Origin: Actinomycetes bacterium
GTDB lineage: Bacteria > Actinomycetota > Acidimicrobiia > Acidimicrobiales > Bog-793
Assembly: GCA_021838945.1 (NCBI GenBank)
Contig: JAKCCH010000014.1
Coordinates: forward strand, 1-45,889
Direction of reading: 5' to 3'
DNA: 45,889 nt
In this document: positions 8,529 to 16,228 of the stretch, in pieces
Numbering within the stretch: the first letter of the stretch is position 1
How the letters are laid out: each line of letters begins with the position of its first letter
Program-made: the position numbers and the translations under genes
Notes under the pieces: model-generated
The model's input: only the letters and a program-made list of their open reading frames with translations
Database searches by the model: none
Told to the model about the DNA's origin: nothing

Positions 8529-9272
8529 GTGTCCGTGAGGGTAGAGGTGCGGGGATTCCAGAAGGCCTCCCATGCCTACGACCGGGGTCGCCCGAGCTAT
8601 CCGGTCGACACCGTCGACTGGGTCGTCGCCACGGCTCAACTTGCACCTGGGAAGACGGTGGTCGACCTCGCGGCCGGCACCGGGAAGCTCACGCGCGACC
8701 TCATGCGATCTGGCGCCCGGGTGGTCGCCGTCGAACCGCTCGGCGAGATGCGCGCACGGCTCCTCGAGCGGGCGCCAGGGGCCGAGGTGTACGACGGGCT
8801 GGCCGAGGACACCGGTCTCGCCGGCGAGAGCGCTGACGCGGTGACGGTCGCGCAGGCGTTCCACTGGTTCTCGACCGAGGAGGCGCTGGCGGAGATCCAG
8901 CGCATCCTCGTCCCGTCGGGGCTCCTCTTCCTCGTCTGGAACCGCCGGGACGTGTCCGACCCGGTCCAAGGCGAGATCGGCCGCCTGACCGCACCGTTCA
9001 TCGGGAGCGCTCCCTCGTACGCAAGCGGGTGGTGGAGGGACGTGATGGGGGAGACGCGCCGTTTCGAGCCGGCTGGCGAGCACCACTCGCGGATTGAGCA
9101 GGTGGTCGATCAGGAAGGCCTCGTCGACCGGGTCGCGTCGACGAGCTACATCGCGAACCTGCCGGACGATCAGCGCCTCCCGCTCCTCGAGGAGATAGGC
9201 CGCCTCGTCGGCGTCGAGGGGACGGTCACGCTGCCGTACTCGACCGCTACGTACGCGTACCGGCGCCGCTGA
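8529..9272 (+). CDS. Class I SAM-dependent methyltransferase
   Basis: A 247-residue Rossmann methyltransferase. It opens with VRGFQKASHAYDRGRPSYP, typical of the Methyltransf_11/UbiE-like class. SAM motif I is VVDLAAGTGKLTRDL (about residues 41-55), motif II region VVAVEPLGEMRARL, and the motif III-like VTVAQAFHWFSTEEAL follows; AFHWF is characteristic of this subgroup. The acceptor is unknown. The gene starts 30 bp from the divergent GNAT and its 3' end overlaps the convergent FkbM gene by 26 bp. Confidence 0.88.
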   Translation: MSVRVEVRGFQKASHAYDRGRPSYPVDTVDWVVATAQLAPGKTVVDLAAGTGKLTRDLMRSGARVVAVEPLGEMRARLLERAPGAEVYDGLAEDTGLAGESADAVTVAQAFHWFSTEEALAEIQRILVPSGLLFLVWNRRDVSDPVQGEIGRLTAPFIGSAPSYASGWWRDVMGETRRFEPAGEHHSRIEQVVDQEGLVDRVASTSYIANLPDDQRLPLLEEIGRLVGVEGTVTLPYSTATYAYRRR

Positions 9273-10143
9273 GCCGTCTGAACCCAGCCATCCCGAGACC
9301 GGGATACCAGTCGAACGGCATGTGCCAGCGCGTCTCGAACCCGAGGCGACGGACCCGATCTTCCACGGCCGGCCACTCGCTTGCCGGGTCAGCCGTGCGG
9401 TGGTACTCGAGCAGCAACACGTCGACTTCCGTCCACAGCTCGGGCGTCGAGGCTGCGAACACCTCGTGCTCGGCGCCCTCGCAGTCGAGCTTCACGACTC
9501 GCACGCGGCCCGGAGCCTCGTCCATCAGCCGTTCGAAGGCTGTGACCGGCACCTCGACAGAGGTGCCGGGCTTCGGGAGCGAGGTTGATGCCTCGCACGA
9601 GGCGTCGTCGGTGCCGAAGAGCGTGATCTTGCCGTCGTGGGCACCGACCGCTTCGTTGCGCAGGCGGGCACGAACGCCGTTCTCCTCGATGTTGCGGCGG
9701 AGATACTCGAACGTGGTGGGGTTCGGCTCGACCGCCACGATGGTGGCCGCCGGCCAACGGCGCGAGAAGAGCACGGCCGACGACCCGATGTGCGCCCCGA
9801 CGTCGAGGACGACGTCTCCCTCGCCGAGGTCGAGCCCGGCAAGATCCTCGCCACGAAGCCTGTAGACATCCTCGGCGAACATCTCGAAGATCGGCCACCA
9901 TGCCGGGCGCGACGGCGGAGCGACGAGCGCCACTCCGTTGCGCAGCAGAGTGCGGATGTCGCCACCGGCGCGGATGCCCGCGCTCGAGAGGCTGAGGCGC
10001 GCGAGCACTCGGGGCCAGTTCGCAACCGATCGCGCCAGCCGGCGACCGAACGAGAGGAGGTTCGCAGGCGTGATGACGCCGATGACGGCTTCGCCGTCGC
10101 CGCCGATGGCAGCGCCTCGCGACGTGGCGTCTTCCTCGAGCAC
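9247..10143 (-). CDS. FkbM family methyltransferase
   Basis: SAM-dependent O-methyltransferase domain of the FkbM type, often acting on polysaccharide or polyketide hydroxyls. About 298 residues. SAM motif I is VVLDVGAHIGSSAVLFSRR, the acidic strand 2 is IVAVEPNPTTFEYLRRN, and the family signature VRVVKLDCEGAEHEVF is clear, followed by LLLEYH. I place the start at GTG 10143 because a TAGCAT hexamer (10157 to 10152, minus strand) lies 8 nt upstream, the leaderless pattern of this window; ATG 10164 is an alternative that adds 7 residues. It overlaps the convergent methyltransferase gene at its 3' end and is divergent from the ABC-F gene. Confidence 0.85.
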   Translation of the reverse strand: MLEEDATSRGAAIGGDGEAVIGVITPANLLSFGRRLARSVANWPRVLARLSLSSAGIRAGGDIRTLLRNGVALVAPPSRPAWWPIFEMFAEDVYRLRGEDLAGLDLGEGDVVLDVGAHIGSSAVLFSRRWPAATIVAVEPNPTTFEYLRRNIEENGVRARLRNEAVGAHDGKITLFGTDDASCEASTSLPKPGTSVEVPVTAFERLMDEAPGRVRVVKLDCEGAEHEVFAASTPELWTEVDVLLLEYHRTADPASEWPAVEDRVRRLGFETRWHMPFDWYPGLGMAGFRRLSGAGTRT

Positions 10144-10193
10144 GGAGGGCGATGCTAGGGCCATGTCGCTGTTGCTCGTAGCCTGGAGGCGCC

Positions 10194-11795
10194 ATGTTGA
10201 CCGCCACCGACCTCGAGCTCGTCGTGGGAAGCCGCCAGCTGTTGCAGCCGGCGACGTTCCAGGTCGCGCCCGGCGACCGGATCGGACTCGTCGGTCGCAA
10301 CGGCGCCGGCAAGACGACCCTCGCGAAAGTCCTGGCAGGTGAGGCATTGCCAAGAGCCGGAGTCGTCCGACGCTCGGGCCCGGTGGCGTACCTGCCGCAG
10401 GACCCGCGCACGGGGGACCTTTCGACCATCGCCAGGGATCGGGTTCTCGGAGCCCGGGACCTCGACACCGTCGTACGCCAGCTCGAGCACGCCCGCGAGA
10501 AGATGGGCTCGCCCGATGTGGAGCACCAGGAGGCTGCGCTGCGCCGGTACTCGCACCTCGAGGAGCGGTTCCAGTCCCTCGGCGGCTGGGCTGCAGAGGC
10601 GGAGGCCGCCTCGATCGCATCGTCCCTCGGCCTCCCCGAGCGCGTGCTCGCACAACCGCTCGGCACGCTGTCGGGCGGCCAACGAAGGCGGATCGAGCTC
10701 GCCCGTGTGCTCTTCTCCGGCGCACCCACCCTGATCCTGGACGAGCCGACGAACCACCTCGATGCCGACTCGATCATGTGGCTGCGGAGCTACCTGAGGA
10801 CCCACGAGGGAGGGCTCATCGTCATCAGCCACGACACCGAGCTGCTCGAGGCAGTCGTGAACCGCGTGTACCTGCTCGACGAGTCGCGTGCCGAGCTCGA
10901 CGTCTACCGGGTCGGGTGGAAGGCGTATCTCGAGCAGCGCGCCACGGACGAGCGACGCCGGCGCCGCGAGCGCGCGAACGCCGAACGGAAGGTGGTCGCG
11001 TTGCGCGCTCAGGCGGACCGCATGCGAGCCAAGGCCACGAAGGCCCGCATGGCTCACAACCTGGACCGCCGAGCGGCACGACTGGAGAGCGGGCTCGAGG
11101 CCGTGCAACATGCGTCGAAGGTGGCGAGGCTCCGGTTTCCCAAGCCGGCGCCCTGTGGTCGCACACCGCTCACCGCGGACTCGTTGTCGAAGTCGTACGG
11201 GTCGCTCGAAGTGTTCGCGGGGGTCGACCTCGCCATCGACCGGGGGAGCCGAGTCGTCGTGCTCGGGCTGAACGGCGCCGGAAAGACGACACTGCTCCGA
11301 CTCCTCGCGGAAGTCGAGCAGCCGGACAGCGGTGCCGTGCTGCCCGGGCACGGGTTGAAGCTCGGCTACTACGCACAGGAGCACGAGACCCTTGACCCCG
11401 CCGCGAGCGTGTTCGAGAACGTCCGCCACGCGGCCCCGCTGTCCGTCACGGATGTGGAGGTGCGGCGGATCCTGGGATCGTTTCTCTTCGGTGGCGACAG
11501 GATCGACCAGCGGGCCGGGACTCTGTCGGGCGGCGAGAAGACGCGCCTCGCGCTCGCGACTCTGGTGGTGTCGTCGGCGAACGTGCTGCTCCTCGACGAG
11601 CCGACGAACAACCTCGACCCGGCCAGCCGTGAGGAGGTCCTGATCGCGCTCCAGACCTACGAGGGGGCGATCGTTCTCGTCACCCACGACCCAGGAGCCG
11701 TCGACGCTCTCTCGCCGGACCGTGTGGTGCTGATGCCGGACGGCGTCGAAGACAGTTGGAGCGACGACTTCAGCGAGCTGGTGTCGCTCGCCTGA
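10194..11795 (+). CDS. ABC-F family ATP-binding protein (duplicated ATPase)
   Basis: A 533-residue soluble protein with two ABC ATPase domains and no membrane segment, the layout of ABC-F proteins that act on ribosomes (translation factors or antibiotic protection). Domain 1: Walker A GRNGAGKTT, signature LSGGQRRR, Walker B LILDEPTNHLD. A charged helical linker around residues 240-300 contains YLEQRATDERRRRRERANAERK. Domain 2: Walker A GLNGAGKTT, signature LSGGEKTR, Walker B LLLDEPTNNLD. GGAGG precedes ATG 10194 and TAGCCT lies at 10179-10184. Whether it is housekeeping (EttA/Uup-like) or confers resistance cannot be decided from sequence alone. Confidence 0.92.
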   Translation: MLTATDLELVVGSRQLLQPATFQVAPGDRIGLVGRNGAGKTTLAKVLAGEALPRAGVVRRSGPVAYLPQDPRTGDLSTIARDRVLGARDLDTVVRQLEHAREKMGSPDVEHQEAALRRYSHLEERFQSLGGWAAEAEAASIASSLGLPERVLAQPLGTLSGGQRRRIELARVLFSGAPTLILDEPTNHLDADSIMWLRSYLRTHEGGLIVISHDTELLEAVVNRVYLLDESRAELDVYRVGWKAYLEQRATDERRRRRERANAERKVVALRAQADRMRAKATKARMAHNLDRRAARLESGLEAVQHASKVARLRFPKPAPCGRTPLTADSLSKSYGSLEVFAGVDLAIDRGSRVVVLGLNGAGKTTLLRLLAEVEQPDSGAVLPGHGLKLGYYAQEHETLDPAASVFENVRHAAPLSVTDVEVRRILGSFLFGGDRIDQRAGTLSGGEKTRLALATLVVSSANVLLLDEPTNNLDPASREEVLIALQTYEGAIVLVTHDPGAVDALSPDRVVLMPDGVEDSWSDDFSELVSLA

Positions 11796-11822
11796 GTCGG
11801 CAGCCGCACTGTGGCGGGGTCC

Positions 11823-12791
11823 TCAGCGGGCGCCTTTCCCGGTGCCCGAGCTGCGGCCCTCGATCGAGCTCCTGGGCTCCGTGAGAGCGCCCGAACCTTG
11901 GCTGCTGGAGGAGCTCCTGTCCTTGCTGTGAGCGGAGACCCCGCTTCCGGAAGAGCCGGAGCCCTTGCTCTTGGACGAGCCCGAGCCGGTGCCGCGGCGG
12001 GAGATCGACGCGTGGCCGGAACGGCTGCTGTGGCCGGACCTCGACCCGTTGCCGGCGTGGCCGGACCCCGAACCGCTGGCGCCGTGGCCGGGGTTCGTCG
12101 TCGTGGTGGTGGTGGAAGCTCCCGGGCCCTGCCCGTTCCGGCGGTCACCCGAGCGTCCCGTGTTCGTGTCGCGTGTCCGGCTCTGAGCCGGGTGGGTCCC
12201 GTGACCGCAGCCGTTGTCCGGGCGGCCGGGCGCCGTCCCGGTGGCGAGAACAGTCGTCGTCGTGCAACCCGGCGGCAGGCCACCGCCTGACGAGGAACCG
12301 GCGCCGAGCGGTCCTCCAGCAGGCGCCGGTCTGTGACCTTTCGCGCCGCTCGTTCCGCCGGGCACGTGGATCCCGATGGCACCGAGTGCCCGCGAGATCG
12401 TGTGCTGGATCGGGCCGGGAAGGCTGTCGGTGGCAGCAGCCGCGGCAGTCGCGCCACCGAGCAGGATCGCGAGGCTGAGCAGGATCTTGGCGATGCCGGT
12501 CGAGAGCGCCGTGCGAAGGCTATGACCTGGGCGCGTCGCGATCGGTGTCGTCCGGATCGTGGCGGCGACCGTGGCGGCGAGACCCTGAGGCATGGCCACC
12601 TCGGCCACGGCGAGGACGTCCTCGGTGCCTGCGGCCGGCCGCTGCACTTGCAGGGCAGCGAACAGTGCGGCGAGCTCGGCGTACGGCGTCGCACCGGTGG
12701 CGTGTCCGGCGTCCCCGATCGCTCCGCTGCTCAGCATGGCATCGATCGGGTCCTGGCGTCGTCCGTGCCGCAGGGTGGTCGGCTTGATCAT
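11823..12791 (-). CDS. Single-pass membrane protein with low-complexity exported tail; sigma-factor partner
   Basis: A 322-residue protein whose ATG overlaps the sigma-factor stop (ATGA). Residues 1-100 are cytoplasmic, helical and Ala-rich. A membrane span (about 101-121, ILLSLAILLGGATAAAAA) and a short segment DSLPGPIQHTISRALGAIGIHVPGG follow. I associate that segment with actinobacterial sigma-partner membrane proteins, from memory only. The last ~170 residues are Gly/Ser/Thr/His-rich with a run of six threonines and SGSG, HSSRSGH and SGSS blocks, suited to an extended cell-wall-spanning region. By position and topology it may be an anti-sigma factor or membrane sensor. No zinc-binding HxxxCxxC motif is visible, so it is not a classical ZAS anti-sigma factor. 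Confidence 0.65.
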   Translation of the reverse strand: MIKPTTLRHGRRQDPIDAMLSSGAIGDAGHATGATPYAELAALFAALQVQRPAAGTEDVLAVAEVAMPQGLAATVAATIRTTPIATRPGHSLRTALSTGIAKILLSLAILLGGATAAAAATDSLPGPIQHTISRALGAIGIHVPGGTSGAKGHRPAPAGGPLGAGSSSGGGLPPGCTTTTVLATGTAPGRPDNGCGHGTHPAQSRTRDTNTGRSGDRRNGQGPGASTTTTTTNPGHGASGSGSGHAGNGSRSGHSSRSGHASISRRGTGSGSSKSKGSGSSGSGVSAHSKDRSSSSSQGSGALTEPRSSIEGRSSGTGKGAR

Positions 12792-13444
12792 GTCAACGAC
12801 TCTTTCGAGATGTCGGCCATCGCGGTGATCCGTGCGGTGAGCGGGATCGGCCGGTCGCCCGTCTGAGCTGGTCGTAGAGCGGCATCGCGATCGGGTTCTG
12901 TCGCCCTCACCCGCGAAGCCAGGCGTCGCAACGCGCGGTGCTGGATGACCCGGACGGTGGCCGGGCGCCGTTCGAGCGCTGCGGCGACCTCTTCGACATC
13001 GAGACCGGCGACGACCCTCAGCAGGACCACCTCTGCCTGCTCCGGCGGCAGTGTCGAGGTCACGAAGGCGAGCGCTTCGCGGTTGGTGATCGCGTCGATC
13101 CCGGTCGACTCGACGTCGTCGGTGCCCGCCACGTCGGCGAAGGCCTCGAAGTCGACAGGGTCGGTGCGACGGCGTCGTTGGCGCTTCCAGTGGTCGTTGA
13201 GTGAGCGGCGGGCGACGAGGAAGACGAGTCCCCACCACTGGCGTTCCGTCCCCTCGAAGTTCGGGATCAGCCTGGCCAGCTGCAGCCACACGTCCGAGCA
13301 GAGGTCCTCGGCCTCCTGCGGCTCACGTGCCTTCAGGTATCGCAGCAGCGCAGGGCTCACGTCCTGGTAAAGGGCGACGACCGAGGGCTCCTCACCGCGG
13401 CGTGCCCCGGCCATGACCGCATCGAAGTGCTCGCCGATCCTCAT
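12788..13444 (-). CDS. RNA polymerase sigma factor, ECF (sigma-70 family) type
   Basis: A 218-residue sigma factor. Region 2 covers roughly residues 20-95 (VVALYQDVSPALLRYLKAREPQEAEDLCSDVWLQLAR and QWWGLVFLVARRSLNDHWKRQRRRR, the latter matching region 2.3/2.4). A linker with VAGTDDVESTGIDA follows. Region 4 runs from about 135 to 190 (LPPEQAEVVLLRVVAGLDVEEVAAALERRPATVRVIQHRALRRL, a helix-turn-helix). ATG 13444 was chosen because the conserved N-terminus starts soon after. The downstream overlapping membrane gene is the natural candidate regulator. The ~410-bp region upstream separates it from the divergent imuA'. Confidence 0.88.
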   Translation of the reverse strand: MRIGEHFDAVMAGARRGEEPSVVALYQDVSPALLRYLKAREPQEAEDLCSDVWLQLARLIPNFEGTERQWWGLVFLVARRSLNDHWKRQRRRRTDPVDFEAFADVAGTDDVESTGIDAITNREALAFVTSTLPPEQAEVVLLRVVAGLDVEEVAAALERRPATVRVIQHRALRRLASRVRATEPDRDAALRPAQTGDRPIPLTARITAMADISKESLT

Positions 13445-13829
13445 CAGCCCGTACGCCGGTGGTATGCGGTGCCTCCCACTGCCTCCATCGTGCCAGGTTC
13501 GGAGCGGCTGGGAGGTCTTGAGGCCTGCGGCTGCCCGGCACGCCCAGCGGAGAGCCACCGAGCGCGAGGATGCTCGGTGGGGCGCCGGAGCGCAGCAGGC
13601 CGTCCGTTCACCGGGGGCCAAGGCGCTCGATGAACGATGCGCCGGGCGAGCCCCGGTGCAGTATCGCTGTGGCACTTCCACTCCCTCGCAGGCTCCTTCC
13701 GGGGGCCTGGACCAGCCCTTCATCCGGTCCCCTTCGGATGCGACGCGCCTTCGGGGACGTCCATATGACCCCTTCGCTATGTCAATGGCGCGGGAGCGGG
13801 GCGGCGTTACAGCAACCCAGATGACAGAG
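13445..13829. other. Intergenic region between sigma factor and imuA'; one perfect hairpin
   Basis: No gene is supported here; the open frames show biased, shadow-like composition. A perfect 9-bp inverted repeat lies at 13554-13562 / 13571-13579 (CCACCGAGC / GCTCGGTGG, 8-nt loop) without a T-run. A weaker pair GTCCCC...GGGGAC lies around 13727-13757. The region should contain the sigma-factor promoter (minus strand) and ends at the LexA-controlled promoter of imuA'. Confidence 0.55.
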
Positions 13830-13849
13830 CGAACATGTGTTCGTATAAT
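13830..13849 (+). promoter_or_regulatory. LexA (SOS) box overlapping the imuA' -10 region
   Basis: CGAAC-ATGT-GTTCG at 13830-13843 is a perfect 5+5 palindrome matching the actinobacterial/Gram-positive LexA box CGAAC-N4-GTTCG. The consensus -10 hexamer TATAAT follows immediately (13844-13849) and GTG 13856 lies 6 nt beyond it. LexA bound here would block the promoter. Confidence 0.88.
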
Positions 13850-13855
13850 CCGGGA

Positions 13856-14569
13856 GTGGCTGTCGCCTATCTCGCCACCCCCTCCGAGAGGAGGTTCGCC
13901 GCCGCATCGGCGGGTGCCCGCATCCCGGCGGGTGCCGCCGACCACCCCGGGACGAGGACCGCCGGCTCCCTCGGGACGAGGGTGGTCCCAGCCACCCGGC
14001 TTCTCACCGACGTCCTCCCGTACGGCGGACTGCAGCGCGGGACGACGACGATCGTGTCCCCGGGAGCTCCCGGTGTCGCCGGGGCGACCACGTTTGCCCT
14101 CGAGCTCCTCGCCGGGGTGTCGCTCGCCGGTCACTGGTGCGCGGCCGTCGGCCTCGCCAATCTCGGGGTTCTCGCAGCCGCCGAGCGAGGCATCTCGCTC
14201 GACCGGTTGCTGCTCGTGCCGTCCCCGGGCGGCCCGGGGCGCTGGCAGCAGGTCCTGGCCACGTTGTCCGACGGCGTGGAGGCGGTGCTGTTCTGCCCGC
14301 CGGCTCCAGTCCGGCCAGCCGATGCGAGGAAGTTGTCCGCACGCACGAAGGAGCGGCGATCGATTCTGATCGTGCTCGATCGGCACGCCCGTTGGAGCGA
14401 GCCCGTCGATCTCCGCTGCCAGGTAAGAGCTTCCTCTTGGAACGGGCTCGGGGACGGTCACGGGCTCTTGTCGAACCGCTCGATGGAGATCGAGGTCAGT
14501 GGGCGCGGGGCGGCTGCTCGCCCGCGCCGGGCGGCGGTGACCCTTTCGCGGATGGGCCGGATCGCATGA
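13856..14569 (+). CDS. imuA': ImuA'-like protein of the SOS mutasome
   Basis: About 237 residues; the RecA/SulA-like partner of ImuB and DnaE2 in damage-induced mutagenesis. Visible: LTDVLPYGGLQRGTTTIVSPGAPGVAGATTFALELLAG, laid out like the RecA-fold P-loop region but with a degenerate Walker A, as usual for ImuA', then strand-helix repeats (GHWCAAVGLANLGVLAAAERGI, RLLLVPSPG, VEAVLFCPP) and a basic C-terminus ending AVTLSRMGRIA. I choose GTG 13856 because the consensus -10 TATAAT ends 6 nt upstream, implying a leaderless mRNA; ATG 13835 would lie inside the LexA box. imuB follows after 55 bp. Confidence 0.82.
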   Translation: MAVAYLATPSERRFAAASAGARIPAGAADHPGTRTAGSLGTRVVPATRLLTDVLPYGGLQRGTTTIVSPGAPGVAGATTFALELLAGVSLAGHWCAAVGLANLGVLAAAERGISLDRLLLVPSPGGPGRWQQVLATLSDGVEAVLFCPPAPVRPADARKLSARTKERRSILIVLDRHARWSEPVDLRCQVRASSWNGLGDGHGLLSNRSMEIEVSGRGAAARPRRAAVTLSRMGRIA

Positions 14570-14595
14570 AGCCGATGAGCCCGAGCCGGGCATGG

Positions 14596-14629
14596 CCGGA
14601 GGCAGACATGAGCCGGAGGCAGACATGAG
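14596..14629 (+). repeat. 17-bp tandem duplication of the imuB ribosome-binding site and start codon
   Basis: Two exact 17-bp units (14596-14612 and 14613-14629, CCGGAGGCAGACATGAG), followed by a partial third (CCGGA). Each unit holds a GGAGG Shine-Dalgarno and an ATG 5 nt later. The first ATG (14608) opens a six-codon frame MSRRQT that stops at 14628, overlapping the real imuB ATG (14625) as ATGA. Confidence 0.9.
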
Positions 14630-16160
14630 CCGGACCGTCGTCGTGTGGTGCCCCGACTGGCCCCTCGTGGCGGCAGGGCTCGCGGGCGTGCCTGCAGCCG
14701 TGATGAAGGCGAACCGAGTCGTCGCCCGTTCGGCTACGGCGCGGACCGAGGGGGTGAAGCTGCGCCAGCGCCGGCGCGAGGCGGAGGCTTCCTGTCCGGG
14801 GCTCGAGATCGTGAAGGAGGACCCCGGTCGTGACGTGCGGGCCTTCGAGGCCGTCGTGTCAGCTGTCGCCCGCTTCACCCCGGAGATCGAGATCACCCGG
14901 CCCGGCGTCTGCTCACTGCCCGCTCGTGGCCCCGCCCGCTACTTCGGCGGTGAGGCGGCGCTCGCCACCCTGCTGGAACGAGCGGCCTCCGAGGCCGCTA
15001 CCGCCATCGGCGGTCAGGCTGCACCGAGGGCGAGAGCAGGCATCGCGGACACCCCGTTCGCCGCTCGGCTCGCCGCCCGGAGCCGCGTGATCGTCCCGAG
15101 AGGAGCGACAGCGGCATGGCTCGCTCCCTTGCCGGTGAGCGTGCTCGGCAATGCGGCCCTCGAGGAGTTCCTCGGCCGGCTCGGGATACGGGAGCTCGGG
15201 CAATTCGCAGAGATGGACGAGGGAGTGGTCTCCGCCCGCCTCGGCGCCGAGGGAGCGACCGCTCACCGGCTTGCCCGCGGCTTCGACGGAGAGCGGCTCG
15301 TGCTCGGCGAGCCGCCGCCCGACCTCGAGGTCGTGCGCGAGCTCGAGGATCCGGTCGATCGGGTCGAGACCGTGGCCTTCGTCGCGTCCGGGTTGGCAGA
15401 GGAGCTCATGGCGAAGCTCCGCGCGCGCTCCCTCGCATGCACTCGGCTGCTCGTCGAAGCGTCGACGGAACACGCCGAGGAGCTGTCGCGGTGGTGGCGG
15501 GCAGACCGGCCGTTCACGCCGAAGGCGATGGTCGATCGGGTCAGATGGCAGCTCGAGGGATGGTTGACGGCACCGGCGGGAGCTCCGAGCGCAGGGATCA
15601 CCTTGGTCCGGCTCGCGGCGGGCGAAGTCGGTCCGGACGCCGGCCGCCAGATCGGGTTCTTCGGCGAAGACACAGAAGTGAGCCAGCGCGTCGAGCGTGC
15701 CGTCGCTCGTGTCCAGGGGCTCCTCGGGCACGAATCGATCGGGACGGCCGTCCTCTCGGGCGGGCGCGGTCCGCTCGAGCAGGTGCGTGTCGTCCCGTGG
15801 GGGGAGCCACGCACACCTGATCCGCGTGTGGAGCACCCGTGGCCGGGGAAACTGCCGTCACCTGCTCCGACGGTCGTCTACCAGGACCCGATCGAGGTCT
15901 CGCTCCGGGACGGCACCGGGCAGCCGGTGGAGGTGAGCGGCCGGGGACGGCTCAGCAGCCCGCCGTCCCGTCTCTTCCTCGGGCCTGGTCGCGAGCAAGC
16001 GGTGACCGGCTGGGCCGGTCCCTGGCCGGTCGACGAGCGGTGGTGGGACCCTTCGCATCACCGCCGTAGTGCCAGGATGCAGGTCGTGCTCGGCGACGGC
16101 TCGGCACACGTCCTCGTGCTCGAGCGAGGGCGCTGGTCGGTGGAAGCGAGCTACGACTGA
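14625..16160 (+). CDS. imuB: ImuB, Y-family polymerase-like mutasome hub
   Basis: 511 residues. Y-family DNA polymerase homologue lacking catalytic acidic residues, which links DnaE2 and ImuA' to the sliding clamp. Starts RTVVVWCPDWPLVAAGLAG; where a true Y polymerase has D-x-D the sequence is V-V-W-C-P-D-W-P, as in other ImuB proteins. Further family marks are SCPGLEIVKEDPGRDVRAFEAVV, the little-finger-like region with RLGIRELGQFAEMDEGVVSARLG (helix-hairpin-helix), and the C-terminal PLEQVRVVPWGEP and GWAGPWPVDERWWDP, characteristic of ImuB. The second of two tandem ATGs is used as start. It is presumably co-transcribed with imuA' from the LexA-controlled promoter. Confidence 0.92.
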   Translation: MSRTVVVWCPDWPLVAAGLAGVPAAVMKANRVVARSATARTEGVKLRQRRREAEASCPGLEIVKEDPGRDVRAFEAVVSAVARFTPEIEITRPGVCSLPARGPARYFGGEAALATLLERAASEAATAIGGQAAPRARAGIADTPFAARLAARSRVIVPRGATAAWLAPLPVSVLGNAALEEFLGRLGIRELGQFAEMDEGVVSARLGAEGATAHRLARGFDGERLVLGEPPPDLEVVRELEDPVDRVETVAFVASGLAEELMAKLRARSLACTRLLVEASTEHAEELSRWWRADRPFTPKAMVDRVRWQLEGWLTAPAGAPSAGITLVRLAAGEVGPDAGRQIGFFGEDTEVSQRVERAVARVQGLLGHESIGTAVLSGGRGPLEQVRVVPWGEPRTPDPRVEHPWPGKLPSPAPTVVYQDPIEVSLRDGTGQPVEVSGRGRLSSPPSRLFLGPGREQAVTGWAGPWPVDERWWDPSHHRRSARMQVVLGDGSAHVLVLERGRWSVEASYD

Positions 16161-16228
16161 GCGACCGTGCACGCGGGAGCGTCCGCGGGTAATCCTAGAG
16201 TTGCGACCTGAGACCTGCGAGGTAGCAA

